IMG/VR virus record: IMGVR_UViG_3300026097_001455
Location: 1 to 64,000 of that record
DNA from: a virus
Length of the DNA stretch: 64,000 bases
Strand: one strand, 5' to 3'
Of the stretch, positions 14,522 to 22,160 are shown piece by piece (positions within the stretch are counted from its first letter, which is position 1; each line of letters opens with the position of its first letter). The notes below the pieces were generated by a model. That model did no database searches and was not told where the DNA came from. It worked only from the letters and a program-made list of their open reading frames with translations. Position numbers and translations under genes: made by a program.

Positions 14522-15649
14522 TTAGCTGATAGAAAATTTACTAAAGTATTCACCAGCTGTAATCTCAGTTCTGTCAAGATCATCAACATATTCAATCATA
14601 TCTCCTATGGTCTGAATATCTTTTTGCATACTTGCGGCTTCTTCGTAATTTTCTTCTTCAGATAGGGCCACCATCTTTTCGGTTAAAAATTCCTGCATCT
14701 CTATGGCCTCAAACTTTATGTCCTCAACTGCTATGTATCTTTTGTTCTCCTGCTTTTGCTCAACTCTTATTTTCTCAGAAAGTTCTAGCAATCTATCATA
14801 CCCCATTCTGTTAGTCTCTATTACAATAGATTGATCGGGGTTAAGGAATCTCTTGACCTCGGCCATTTTGTAGTTGAATTTCTTCTCCTGGAGCATTACT
14901 GACTCTCCTTTCATAACTTTCCTCTGGTATCTAAAGAAACCATTGTACAATATTCCTACTTCTTTTAAAAAGTCATCCTGCTTCTTTGTACTGTGAAGTA
15001 TAATTGTATTTGGATTCTTTCCATCCTTAACTCTGACAAAATCGGATTCAACTATTCTTATGTAGTTTTTACTATCCATATCTTCAGAATTAGAAAAACC
15101 TCCTCCAAACTGAATGATAGGCTTCATGCTATTATCAAACCCAAACTCAAGAAATAAGTAAAAATATAACCTAATTTTATCCCCTACTCCTGGGACGTTG
15201 TGCTCGAATTTAAAGAGCTCATTTTTTGATATTATGAGCTTGTTCTTTGTTCCTTCTCCGATAGGATTCATTTGAAGTGTTTCGTAATCAAATGAAAATG
15301 TAGAACCCTCCATGCCATCATCTTCCCTTATGCTGTCTAAGTCTTTGATTATGTTTACCTCAAGCTCTCTGCTGTAAGTTAGTCCGCAACCTTCTAAAAA
15401 CCTAGCCATCTCTCTTATGTGGCTAATATCAGAAAGCTCTTCGTTTCTTGATGATTCGAATTTAAGTGGGCTTGTCTCTACGTATCCGAAGTGCTCAAGA
15501 ATTTCTTTAACATCTTTGTACTCTTCGCTACTTGTTATCTCTGGTTTTAAGCTCTTCTTTCCTGACTTAGTTATAAATACCATATTCCTACCTCCTTGAG
15601 AAAATGGGTTTGGTATAATGCAAAAATCAAACGTAGTCTCTTTACTCAT
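14522..15649 (-). CDS. uncharacterised protein with UVR-like C-terminal motif
   Basis: A 375-residue protein. The middle is alpha/beta (NELFKFEHNVPGVGDKIRLY and KPIIQFGGGFS). Residues ~325-350, TEKMVALSEEENYEEAASMQ, have the helix-hairpin pattern of the UVR motif of UvrB/UvrC and McsA (M-x-x-x-x-E-E-x-x-Y/F-E-x-A-A). UVR motifs mediate protein-protein contacts. The rest is not recognised. Its start is only 12 bases from a TATTTATA-type element, so the transcript has a very short leader. Confidence 0.5.
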   Translation of the reverse strand: MSKETTFDFCIIPNPFSQGGRNMVFITKSGKKSLKPEITSSEEYKDVKEILEHFGYVETSPLKFESSRNEELSDISHIREMARFLEGCGLTYSRELEVNIIKDLDSIREDDGMEGSTFSFDYETLQMNPIGEGTKNKLIISKNELFKFEHNVPGVGDKIRLYFYLFLEFGFDNSMKPIIQFGGGFSNSEDMDSKNYIRIVESDFVRVKDGKNPNTIILHSTKKQDDFLKEVGILYNGFFRYQRKVMKGESVMLQEKKFNYKMAEVKRFLNPDQSIVIETNRMGYDRLLELSEKIRVEQKQENKRYIAVEDIKFEAIEMQEFLTEKMVALSEEENYEEAASMQKDIQTIGDMIEYVDDLDRTEITAGEYFSKFSIS

Positions 15650-15650
15650 A

Positions 15651-15661
15651 ATTATAAATAG
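15651..15661 (-). promoter_or_regulatory. late-promoter-like element (CTATTTATAAT)
   Basis: Reads CTATTTATAAT on the minus strand, 12 bases before the ATG at 15649. Confidence 0.5.
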
Positions 15662-15689
15662 TCAGGAATTTATTTACCCTTTTTCTGGG

Positions 15690-15702
15690 TATTTATGATT
15701 AA
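15690..15702 (+). promoter_or_regulatory. late-promoter-like element (TATTTATGATTAA)
   Basis: Lies 26 bases upstream of the ATG at 15716. An earlier ATG at 15695 falls inside this element, which argues for the downstream start. Confidence 0.45.
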
Positions 15703-15715
15703 GAATATTAACAAA

Positions 15716-16276
15716 ATGGGAAAATTTAAAGTTAAAAGAGGTAAAAAGTTTTTCATGGGTCCTAGATGGAATTTCTTTGGGCGCTACAAAAAAGAGTTTG
15801 GTGCTAGAACCTACTTCTGGATTAACTGTACATATAAGCTTACAAAAAACTACGACCAAGTAAATAAGTTAACTGGTTGGTCATACAATATATTTCCATG
15901 GTATGATAAATCATCTAAAAAGTTCAGGTCAGGTCATCACAAGAATAGTGTGAGGTTTGGATGGAGGTGTGTTGACGGTGAGCAAATAGAACTAATTGCG
16001 TATGCATATATTGATGGTATTAGAAAACAAAGATCATTGATGTTTGTAGAAGTGGATTCTTGGATTAACTTAGGGTTTAAGGAAACTGATAGTTATTACA
16101 CATTCAAGGCTATAGCGGAAGATGGAGAAAGTTCTGTTGTAAGATTCAAGAAGAGTAGTGATAAAAAGGGTTTTCTTGGACTATTTATACATAGGTTGTA
16201 TCCTTATTTTGGTGGCAGAATACCTGCTCCACATAATATGACCATAGAAATAAAACATTTAAAAAAGTTGATATGA
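15716..16276 (+). CDS. uncharacterised strand-rich protein
   Basis: A 186-residue protein from the ATG at 15716 (MGKFKVKRGKKFFMGPRWNF); the in-frame ATG at 15695 lies within the promoter-like element and is less likely. The protein is rich in Trp, Tyr and Phe with probable beta strands, and ends with LYPYFGGRIPAPHNMTIEIK, a Gly-Gly/Pro-His patch that may be a conserved site. The composition suggests a beta-sandwich or binding protein. Family not recognised. Confidence 0.55.
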   Translation: MGKFKVKRGKKFFMGPRWNFFGRYKKEFGARTYFWINCTYKLTKNYDQVNKLTGWSYNIFPWYDKSSKKFRSGHHKNSVRFGWRCVDGEQIELIAYAYIDGIRKQRSLMFVEVDSWINLGFKETDSYYTFKAIAEDGESSVVRFKKSSDKKGFLGLFIHRLYPYFGGRIPAPHNMTIEIKHLKKLI

Positions 16277-16524
16277 ATTTATCAGAAGAAGACTTAAGAG
16301 CAATGGTAAGAGAAATGCTTAAAACTGGCGAAATAAGCGAGTATGATGCATTATACCCAAAGAAAAAAGAGTGGAAGGAGGAGTCTAAAGAACTTAGATC
16401 ACTACTTGTTGATCTGCTTAAGAACATCGAGAACGATGAATACGAAAAAGGAGTAGACAAGATCGACTCAGTTGTCTACAAATTAAAGTCTTGGAAAACA
16501 AAGATTGAGAAATTCTTAGGATAA
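16273..16524 (+). CDS. small helical protein with shared N-terminal helix
   Basis: An 83-residue, wholly helical, highly charged protein. It starts MNLSEEDLRAMVREMLKTGE, an instance of the S-x-x-x-L-R-x-x-V/I-R-E-x-L helix shared by several proteins here. It overlaps the previous gene by four bases (ATGA). The rest (KELRSLLVDLLKNIENDEYE) is a coiled-coil candidate. Function unknown; it may be a virion or scaffold-associated small protein. Confidence 0.6.
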   Translation: MNLSEEDLRAMVREMLKTGEISEYDALYPKKKEWKEESKELRSLLVDLLKNIENDEYEKGVDKIDSVVYKLKSWKTKIEKFLG

Positions 16525-16542
16525 TAAGAAAAAACAAATAAC

Positions 16543-16683
16543 ATGCACGATTCAAAGATAGAAAATATATGCACATGCGAATGCGAAGAATGCCTAAAGG
16601 GTGATTGTGAAAAATGCTCTTGCAAAGGCTGCGATTGCGAAGGATGTGACTGTGAGAAAAAATTCGAACCAGGAAGAGATTAA
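16543..16683 (+). CDS. 11-cysteine metallothionein-like small protein
   Basis: A 46-residue frame too short for routine gene finding. It reads MHDSKIENICTCECEECLKG, then DCEKCSCKGCDCEGCDCEKK, with 11 Cys (24%) in repeated C-x-C and C-x-x-C spacing separated by acidic and Lys residues, and no aromatic residue within the Cys-rich core. Such composition is the hallmark of metallothionein-like metal binders (Zn, Cu, Cd). It starts 18 bases after the preceding plus-strand gene, so it has expression context, and ends exactly where the convergent gene ends. The metal and role are unknown; translation is supported only by ORF quality and context. Confidence 0.6.
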   Translation: MHDSKIENICTCECEECLKGDCEKCSCKGCDCEGCDCEKKFEPGRD

Positions 16684-17580
16684 TCAATCCTTATGAACAT
16701 GAAGCTGAGGGTGAACTTCTAGTATATTGCTCCAGTTATTGTCATCTAACTTTTCAAAATTACAAAAGGCCAGGAACTTTCCTGGCTTTTCTATTAATAG
16801 TTTCTCCCATCCGAACGGAGTGATCTCGCTTATGTCTCTATCAAGCACTAAGTGAGAAAGATCAGGAGTCTCAAACATACAGCAAAGCCTAATAGAGTAG
16901 TATATATCCCCTCTATTGAACTTGCTGTAATCACAATACTTAAGCATCTCTGGCCTTCTTTCTAATAGGTTAATCCAGTCAATATTTGTCATCTTTGATG
17001 TACTTAGTATGTCAAGGTCACGTTCACCAGACTCAATTAATATCTCTGCTATCTGATACCCTTTTAGAGCCTTATAGTTTACTTGTTCTATTATATCTCT
17101 TCTATAGTTATACCCCTGAATTATATTCATCGACTCCTTGAAGTTAAATCTGTAGTTTGATAGGTCGATCTTATTAAGAAAATATGTTTCGCCAATTGAT
17201 AGAAGTGACGCAGCTTCAATAGTCTTTAGCTTATTGAGGTCTATAGGGAAATATTCTATATAATGAGGCCTCCTACCAAGTAGGTGAATTATATTCTTAA
17301 TCTTATATTGGTGTCCGTCCAGGTGAGGCTTGATCTCATCAGCTATATCTGTACCAACATCAATACACCTAATAAAAACCCTTATGAGTTTCATCTTGTC
17401 CATAGAATCCCAGTCAACAATTCTTCTAACATCTTCATTATTAACTATTACACGATCTGGTATAAGATTGAAGTCTACACTTTTAGACAATTTCTTAAGC
17501 ATAGAAGGTGTGAGCTCATGCCAATGATTCACAAGGGTGTTAGCCAATATTGCATCAATTACTATGGGAATATTTTTCAT
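16684..17580 (-). CDS. tandem-repeat protein with W-x-x-L-L-x-x-x-P-x-x repeats
   Basis: A 298-residue protein whose second half shows degenerate repeats of about 22-35 residues: WINLLERRPEMLKYCDYSKF, then GWEKLLIEKPGKFLAFCNFE, then NWSNILEVHPQLHVHKD; earlier copies (MNIIQGYNYRRDIIEQVNYK) are weaker. This W/L-L-P repeat is seen in Bacteroidetes and gut-bacterial solenoid proteins and usually makes helical pairs for binding. No enzymatic motif. Tail-to-tail with the Cys-rich gene and divergent from the gene at 17617. Confidence 0.55.
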   Translation of the reverse strand: MKNIPIVIDAILANTLVNHWHELTPSMLKKLSKSVDFNLIPDRVIVNNEDVRRIVDWDSMDKMKLIRVFIRCIDVGTDIADEIKPHLDGHQYKIKNIIHLLGRRPHYIEYFPIDLNKLKTIEAASLLSIGETYFLNKIDLSNYRFNFKESMNIIQGYNYRRDIIEQVNYKALKGYQIAEILIESGERDLDILSTSKMTNIDWINLLERRPEMLKYCDYSKFNRGDIYYSIRLCCMFETPDLSHLVLDRDISEITPFGWEKLLIEKPGKFLAFCNFEKLDDNNWSNILEVHPQLHVHKD

Positions 17581-17616
17581 AGTTGATTTTAAGAGTTTAT
17601 TTGCTTATTTTTCCCC

Positions 17617-18177
17617 ATGGATACATTTATAGGTAATTGTGATAAATATATTGGACCTACCTTATTAAAAATATATAATAAGGAAGGTAAACTAAAGCTG
17701 TATGTTAATAAAACTGAGCATGTAAAGATTATCTACATATATAGATATGAACAAGAAGTTACTCACATACATGCCTATACTATTCAACTGCCAGAACTTT
17801 CAAGAGATAGATTTATTAAAGACAAGAGTGGTAAGTATGTTAAAGGTAGACTTAGGCTTGGAGGTGATAAATTAAACGATAAGTACGCAACCTTTTTTGA
17901 TTACACTAAGTTGATTGACAGTGTTCCACAGGAAACGGTTAGACTTTCAGAATCTAGAATGGAGCAGTGGGAGGTTGTAGGAGATATGGAAGAAATTAAA
18001 AATGAACACATATTTCTCAGTGGCAATAAATACGAAACTAGAAAGAAAGTGATTGAGGGCGATGAGCTCACTATATATAAGACTATTTTTGAGAACGGAG
18101 AAATGAAGAACTTCCTTTTCTCAGTTCCAGAAAATAAAATTGAAGAATATTTAGATAAACTAAAACAAGAGGAATAA
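17617..18177 (+). CDS. uncharacterised protein
   Basis: A 186-residue protein starting MDTFIGNCDKYIGPTLLKIY, mostly beta with KIIYIYRYEQEVTHIHAYTI, and a charged C-terminal helix (ENKIEEYLDKLKQEE). Start of a plus-strand run of four genes (17617-20021). The ATG of the next gene overlaps its stop by one base (TAATG). Family not recognised. Confidence 0.5.
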   Translation: MDTFIGNCDKYIGPTLLKIYNKEGKLKLYVNKTEHVKIIYIYRYEQEVTHIHAYTIQLPELSRDRFIKDKSGKYVKGRLRLGGDKLNDKYATFFDYTKLIDSVPQETVRLSESRMEQWEVVGDMEEIKNEHIFLSGNKYETRKKVIEGDELTIYKTIFENGEMKNFLFSVPENKIEEYLDKLKQEE

Positions 18178-18494
18178 TGGAAAACGACAACAAAGTAGAC
18201 ATTGAGATGGCCGACATGATCGGTAAGACATATTTCAAAATAGCAACTTGGTATAACGAAGACTTTGGTACCGAAGGAGAAAGAGCAGAAGGCCTTAAGC
18301 ATGTTTGTGCAGAAGTAATACAACAAGTGCTTGAAGATACATTTATGCAAATACAAGGACTTGGCGGCACTGGAGTTAAGACAATAAAGAATGATCAGCC
18401 AGAAGATAATAGTACTCCAGGTAAAGGTGGAAGGATGTTCTCTGTAAATGAGGACGCTATTACAAGAGCTATGAGAGAACAAAAAGAAGAATAA
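18177..18494 (+). CDS. uncharacterised small protein
   Basis: A 105-residue protein beginning MENDNKVDIEMADMIGKTYF, with an N-terminal helical part (GLKHVCAEVIQQVLEDTFMQ) and a low-complexity Gly/Asp tail. Coupled to the genes on both sides (1-base overlap before, 2-base gap after). Not recognised. Confidence 0.5.
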   Translation: MENDNKVDIEMADMIGKTYFKIATWYNEDFGTEGERAEGLKHVCAEVIQQVLEDTFMQIQGLGGTGVKTIKNDQPEDNSTPGKGGRMFSVNEDAITRAMREQKEE

Positions 18495-18496
18495 CA

Positions 18497-19345
18497 ATGA
18501 AGATACTCAGAAATATATTAAAGTTCATTACAGACCCTAAGAATACACGCATGCTGCTTTTAGCTGGTGTTGTTGTATTGATTTTACTTTTGTTGCAGCA
18601 ATGTAATGCTAAAAACGCAGCAAGAGATGAGGCTGAGAAACAAAAGCAGGAGACTCAAAGAATAACAAACAACTATAGAGCTGCAGAAGATAGTATCGAA
18701 CAGTATCAAATTGACAAAGATACGTGGGAGGCTGAAAAGAAAGGGTACCTACTTGACTATGATGAGTTAAAATCTGATTACAGCAATCTACTTGCTGACT
18801 TCAAAGAGGAGAAAAATAAGCCGCCAAAAGTAGTTATTAGAACTGAGTACATCATTAAAGACTCAATAAGAGATGTTCCAGTTCTGGTTGAAATTGATAG
18901 TCTGGGCAATAAAACAATGAAATTTGGAGACTCTATAAACCACGACAAATCTAACTTCATGGTATTTGACGGGAAGATACCTTATGAAATAACTTTTGAT
19001 GAAATTGATTCAGTGTATAGATTAGTTCCTGGAAGTGCTTCTTTAGATTTTGAATTAGGTATGAATCTTGATCTCGGACTATTCCAAGATGAAGATACAA
19101 AAGAAGTTTTCATTAAGGCGCAAACAAACTATCCAGGATTAAAGTTTACAACACTAGATGGAGCCTTGGTAAGAACAAGCGATGAAAATAAAAAAGCGCT
19201 AAGAGCTCTCAGAAAACCATGGGCGTTGGGATTAAACTTAGGGTATGGAGCTGTAGTTGATGTTGGTACAGGCACGGTAAGTACTGGGCCTTATTTTGGA
19301 GTTGGGATTAGTTATAGTCCTAAGTTCTTGCAGTGGGGGAGGTAA
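18497..19345 (+). CDS. membrane-anchored coiled-coil protein, spanin-like
   Basis: A 282-residue protein. Residues ~17-37 (TRMLLLAGVVVLILLLLQQC) form one TM segment after a basic N-terminus, followed by a long coiled coil to ~residue 115 (EAEKQKQETQRITNNYRAAE). After a Pro-rich linker (KNKPPKVVIRTEYI) comes a beta region, and the C-terminus WALGLNLGYGAVVDVGTGTV, ending VGISYSPKFLQWGR, resembles an outer-membrane beta-hairpin ending in an aromatic/basic residue. One protein bridging inner membrane, periplasm and outer membrane is the layout of a unimolecular spanin. The Cys at 36 could alternatively be lipidated. Function inferred from topology. Confidence 0.55.
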   Translation: MKILRNILKFITDPKNTRMLLLAGVVVLILLLLQQCNAKNAARDEAEKQKQETQRITNNYRAAEDSIEQYQIDKDTWEAEKKGYLLDYDELKSDYSNLLADFKEEKNKPPKVVIRTEYIIKDSIRDVPVLVEIDSLGNKTMKFGDSINHDKSNFMVFDGKIPYEITFDEIDSVYRLVPGSASLDFELGMNLDLGLFQDEDTKEVFIKAQTNYPGLKFTTLDGALVRTSDENKKALRALRKPWALGLNLGYGAVVDVGTGTVSTGPYFGVGISYSPKFLQWGR

Positions 19346-19361
19346 ATTAGTCTTTTTTAAA

Positions 19362-19374
19362 CTATTTATAGAAA
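19362..19374 (+). promoter_or_regulatory. late-promoter-like element (CTATTTATAGAAA)
   Basis: Starts 21 bases upstream of the ATG at 19383, in the gap after the spanin-like gene. Confidence 0.5.
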
Positions 19375-19382
19375 ATAGTAAA

Positions 19383-20021
19383 ATGGCAAAAAAAGAAGAT
19401 AAAATACCAGGCGGACTAACTGATAATTGGACTGTTGAGCAAGTTGCAAAAAAACATGACGTATCTGTAGAGGATATAAAGAAACAACTTAAAAAAGGCG
19501 AAAAGGTAGAGCTTGAGCACACGAATAGCAAAGATAAGGCTAAAGAGATTGCTCTTGATCATCTTTATGAAGACCCTAAATACTACACAAATCTAAAAGA
19601 CATGGAAGATAAGGCTAAAAAAGACATGAACGAAGGAAAGGAAAGCATCACTGAATTTGCTAAAAGAATGAGAGAGCTTACTGGTCTATCGGAGAATGAA
19701 GACAAGAAAAGGCTTAAGACAATTCAAGAAGGAGAAAATACTTTTGATGGAGAATCTAAGTTCATGGCAAAAGATTTCATGAAATCAAATGATAATGTTG
19801 AGGAAGAAGATAAGAAAGTTCCTGGCGATCTTGATATAAATGGAAACCCTATTCCTGCCCCTATTAATGAGTCTGAGGACAAAACAGATGAGGAATTTGA
19901 AACTCACAAGTTTGAACAAAAGACAATAGAAGAGGGCGAGAATGATGATGAGCTTTATCAACTAGATGAAAACACTATTATAGTTCTTGATTTCCTCGAT
20001 GGTGAGGAAGAAGAGAAGTAG
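19383..20021 (+). CDS. DUF5661-like acidic protein
   Basis: A 212-residue protein. Residues ~8-68 contain GGLTDNWTVEQVAKKHDVSV and KVELEHTNSKDKAKEIALDH followed by LYEDPKYY, the DUF5661 signature, a small helical domain found in phages and bacteria. The rest is acidic, low complexity, with ITEFAKRMRELTGLSENEDK, which resembles the shared helix motif. The ATG at 19383 follows the late-type element; a longer frame from 19296 lies inside the spanin-like gene and is rejected. A head-packaged or virion-associated role is possible. Confidence 0.65.
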   Translation: MAKKEDKIPGGLTDNWTVEQVAKKHDVSVEDIKKQLKKGEKVELEHTNSKDKAKEIALDHLYEDPKYYTNLKDMEDKAKKDMNEGKESITEFAKRMRELTGLSENEDKKRLKTIQEGENTFDGESKFMAKDFMKSNDNVEEEDKKVPGDLDINGNPIPAPINESEDKTDEEFETHKFEQKTIEEGENDDELYQLDENTIIVLDFLDGEEEEK

Positions 20022-20035
20022 GATACCTTGGGACA

Positions 20036-20063
20036 AAAACGGCCCAGCCTAAAAGGACCGTTT
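20036..20063 (+). terminator. hairpin after the DUF5661 gene
   Basis: AAACGGCC pairs with GG-A-CCGTTT with one bulge and a loop of about ten bases; no strong T-run follows directly. It may stabilise the 3' end before the stronger terminator at 20074. Confidence 0.4.
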
Positions 20064-20073
20064 GAGTTACAAA

Positions 20074-20103
20074 AAAAGAGGACTTATCGCTAAGTCCTCT
20101 TTT
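20074..20103. terminator. bidirectional intrinsic terminator
   Basis: AAAAGAGGACTTA and TAAGTCCTCTTTT form a perfect 13-bp stem around the tetraloop TCGC, with A's on one side and T's on the other, so it can end transcripts from both strands between the convergent genes ending at 20021 and 20126. Confidence 0.9.
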
Positions 20104-20125
20104 CTATTTTTAGAAAATTAATTTA

Positions 20126-20371
20126 CTAATAACTTGACGGCTGATCTCCAGGCTGTGGCTCATGATCTTCTATTATTTCCTGACTATTTGATGGCGCCTG
20201 AGGCTTTTGCGTTTCACCTGCTTGTTCTGCTGCACCTTCTTGAGAAAGTTTGTTAAGGTAGTTAATTGCGAGATAAATGTAATGTGATTCCTCTAAAGAG
20301 TATGCTGATTTACCATGCGCAACATTAACTGCTGAGATTAGTGTGTTTATCGCTTCTGCTACTGAATTCAT
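20126..20371 (-). CDS. small protein of unknown function
   Basis: An 81-residue protein with an N-terminal helical half (MNSVAEAINTLISAVNVAHG, YIYLAINYLNKLSQ) and a Pro/Gln/Glu-rich disordered tail. No family recognised; the bidirectional terminator lies directly downstream. Confidence 0.5.
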   Translation of the reverse strand: MNSVAEAINTLISAVNVAHGKSAYSLEESHYIYLAINYLNKLSQEGAAEQAGETQKPQAPSNSQEIIEDHEPQPGDQPSSY

Positions 20372-20434
20372 AATGTAAAATTTAATATTTATTAAATATA
20401 TGAAGCTTCATCTTAAAACTAAATAGATATGATA

Positions 20435-21169
20435 TTAAAAATCTAAATTAAGAAAGCTTAAAACTTCTTTATTTTTTAAGTCTTTGTACCCACACACAAA
20501 CAAGGCAAATTCTATGATCATATCAAGATACTTATCCACAGGCTTCTTATTCCCTTTTCCATACTGCTGAACAACCTGCCTTCTGTCAACATCAATTTCT
20601 ATAGTTACGTGAGGCATATTTTTACTATCCCTCAGAGATAGTATTAAAGATTTTCTGTTATTTATCTTGTTTTTGTAATGACTACCTGCTACACAATGAC
20701 CCATAACAGCACCTTCATGCTTAAGGTCTTTGGGTGTTAGTAGGTAAAGAAAGTGATTGTTATCACTAAACTTGAACACAATTCTATCTTCTTCAACATC
20801 TGGCATGTCCATTTTTTGAATCTGGAGCTTTCTTCTCATTTCATCGTGCCAGTCAGTTTGCGCTTGATATGCGCTTTGAAAGTCGTATCTAAATATATCT
20901 GCTCTTGTTTCTGACGCCCAATCTACAATAAGCCTAAAGTCAGTGATTCTATTTATAAGCTCGTTATCCTTCTTGACTTCTTTAGAAATCCAAACATCAT
21001 ACTTATGCTTTCTTTTATCTGCCTTGTTCTGATCTTGATTAATACTACCTCCAACAAACCCTATAGAATCTCCTATTGAGGATATTTTCTTTACAATGTT
21101 ATTAGCACTATCTTCTGGTAGATCAGAAAAGAATGAATCTTTTATGTATTGCTCTCTTTTAGTTAGCAT
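20435..21169 (-). CDS. PcfJ-like domain protein
   Basis: A 244-residue protein. Its C-terminal half has the PcfJ-like signature: GAVMGHCVAGSHYKNKINNR, SLILSLRDSKNMPHVTIEID and QQYGKGNKKPVDKY. PcfJ domains occur in conjugative plasmids and phages, with unknown biochemistry. The N-terminal part is helical (LTKREQYIKDSFFSDLPED). It overlaps the next upstream gene by one base (TAATG). A distant second copy of this domain is at the end of the 27842-29797 gene. Confidence 0.75.
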   Translation of the reverse strand: MLTKREQYIKDSFFSDLPEDSANNIVKKISSIGDSIGFVGGSINQDQNKADKRKHKYDVWISKEVKKDNELINRITDFRLIVDWASETRADIFRYDFQSAYQAQTDWHDEMRRKLQIQKMDMPDVEEDRIVFKFSDNNHFLYLLTPKDLKHEGAVMGHCVAGSHYKNKINNRKSLILSLRDSKNMPHVTIEIDVDRRQVVQQYGKGNKKPVDKYLDMIIEFALFVCGYKDLKNKEVLSFLNLDF

Positions 21170-21426
21170 TATCCTACACTTATTCTAAGGTTGATACTCT
21201 TGTCATCGACATCACTCACTTCGAAACTTCCACCGTATTCTTTGGGGTCATCCATCTTAAGCCCATTGATCTTATGAGTTTTCTTGAAGGTGAATGTGTT
21301 GTCATCAGTTAGCTCAAAGTCTACTACGGTATAACATTTCATAAGTACTCGAAGCTTATGCTGTAGGATGGTTAGTTTCCTTCTTCTAAATGTTCTTCGT
21401 TTAATCACGAAATCCTTGTATACCAT
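21169..21426 (-). CDS. small basic protein of unknown function
   Basis: An 85-residue protein with an Arg/Lys-rich N-terminus (KRRTFRRRKLTILQHKLRVL) that could bind nucleic acid, followed by a small beta part (YTVVDFELTDDNTFTFKKTH). Sits between the SANT-like gene and the PcfJ-like gene, with close spacing to both. Family not recognised. Confidence 0.5.
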   Translation of the reverse strand: MVYKDFVIKRRTFRRRKLTILQHKLRVLMKCYTVVDFELTDDNTFTFKKTHKINGLKMDDPKEYGGSFEVSDVDDKSINLRISVG

Positions 21427-21429
21427 GGA

Positions 21430-22044
21430 TTACTTCTTTTTCTTCTTCTTTTTCTTCTTAAGACCCAGGGCGTTGATCTTCTTTTGGACTGAGCTCTCAT
21501 TTCTATTGAGATTGTTAGCGCAATACTTCCTTCCCTTAGTCGGATAATGCTTCTTAAGGAACTCTTCATCTTCATCAGACCAAGCTCCCTTGATATATCC
21601 GCCCTCTACATATTGTTTAACCTCGCTCTCAACGACTTCAAATGAAGTTGGGTCTTCTGGGTCCAGATCAATTTTAAAAGGCCCTGACGGCTTTTCTGAG
21701 GCTTCTGAAGATTTATCAACATTCTCTACTTCATGAGTTCTGGTTGTGTGAAACTTATCCATAGTCTCATCGTTATTGGAATCAATAGTTGTGTCAATAG
21801 TATTATTGTCTGACTCCTGCTTAACAACTTCTTCACTTAATAGTGATGAGGAGTCTGATTCAAACAATTGAGCTTCCTTTGTGGTTATAAAATTTCTTTT
21901 CTTAAAAATTCTTATAGTCTTTGTCTCAAAGTCATCTGCAACTATTGAATTGCCGCCTAGAATGGTTACTTTTTCGTCTACCCCATCCTTTCTGACAAAT
22001 AGGCTAATTGGGTTGTCAGTAATGTTTTTGATCTGGATTTTCAT
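21430..22044 (-). CDS. protein with SANT/Myb-like C-terminal HTH and poly-Lys tail
   Basis: A 204-residue protein in three parts. The N-terminal ~60 residues look like a small beta domain (ITDNPISLFVRKDGVDEKVT). A long acidic, disordered Ser/Asp/Glu linker follows. Residues ~158-195 (GAWSDEDEEFLKKHYPTKGR, CANNLNRNESSVQKKINALG) have the spacing of a SANT/Myb-type DNA-binding helix-turn-helix used by some phage homing-associated and terminase-like proteins. The protein ends in nine Lys. A DNA-binding role is likely; its target is unknown. Confidence 0.55.
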   Translation of the reverse strand: MKIQIKNITDNPISLFVRKDGVDEKVTILGGNSIVADDFETKTIRIFKKRNFITTKEAQLFESDSSSLLSEEVVKQESDNNTIDTTIDSNNDETMDKFHTTRTHEVENVDKSSEASEKPSGPFKIDLDPEDPTSFEVVESEVKQYVEGGYIKGAWSDEDEEFLKKHYPTKGRKYCANNLNRNESSVQKKINALGLKKKKKKKKK

Positions 22045-22105
22045 CAGTATATTTTTCTATTTTTAGAAACATAAGAAACTACGGGTAAAAAATAAAATAT
22101 TTGTC

Positions 22106-22140
22106 TAAAAAAAAGGCCTGCCAAATTAGCGACAGACCTT
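22106..22140 (-). terminator. intrinsic terminator (minus strand)
   Basis: On the minus strand AAGGTCTGTC pairs with GGCAGGCCTT (10 bp with two G-U pairs) around an eight-base loop, followed by a T-run. It lies directly after the stop of the gene at 22161. Confidence 0.85.
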
Positions 22141-22160
22141 AATATATCTAATATTTGTTA

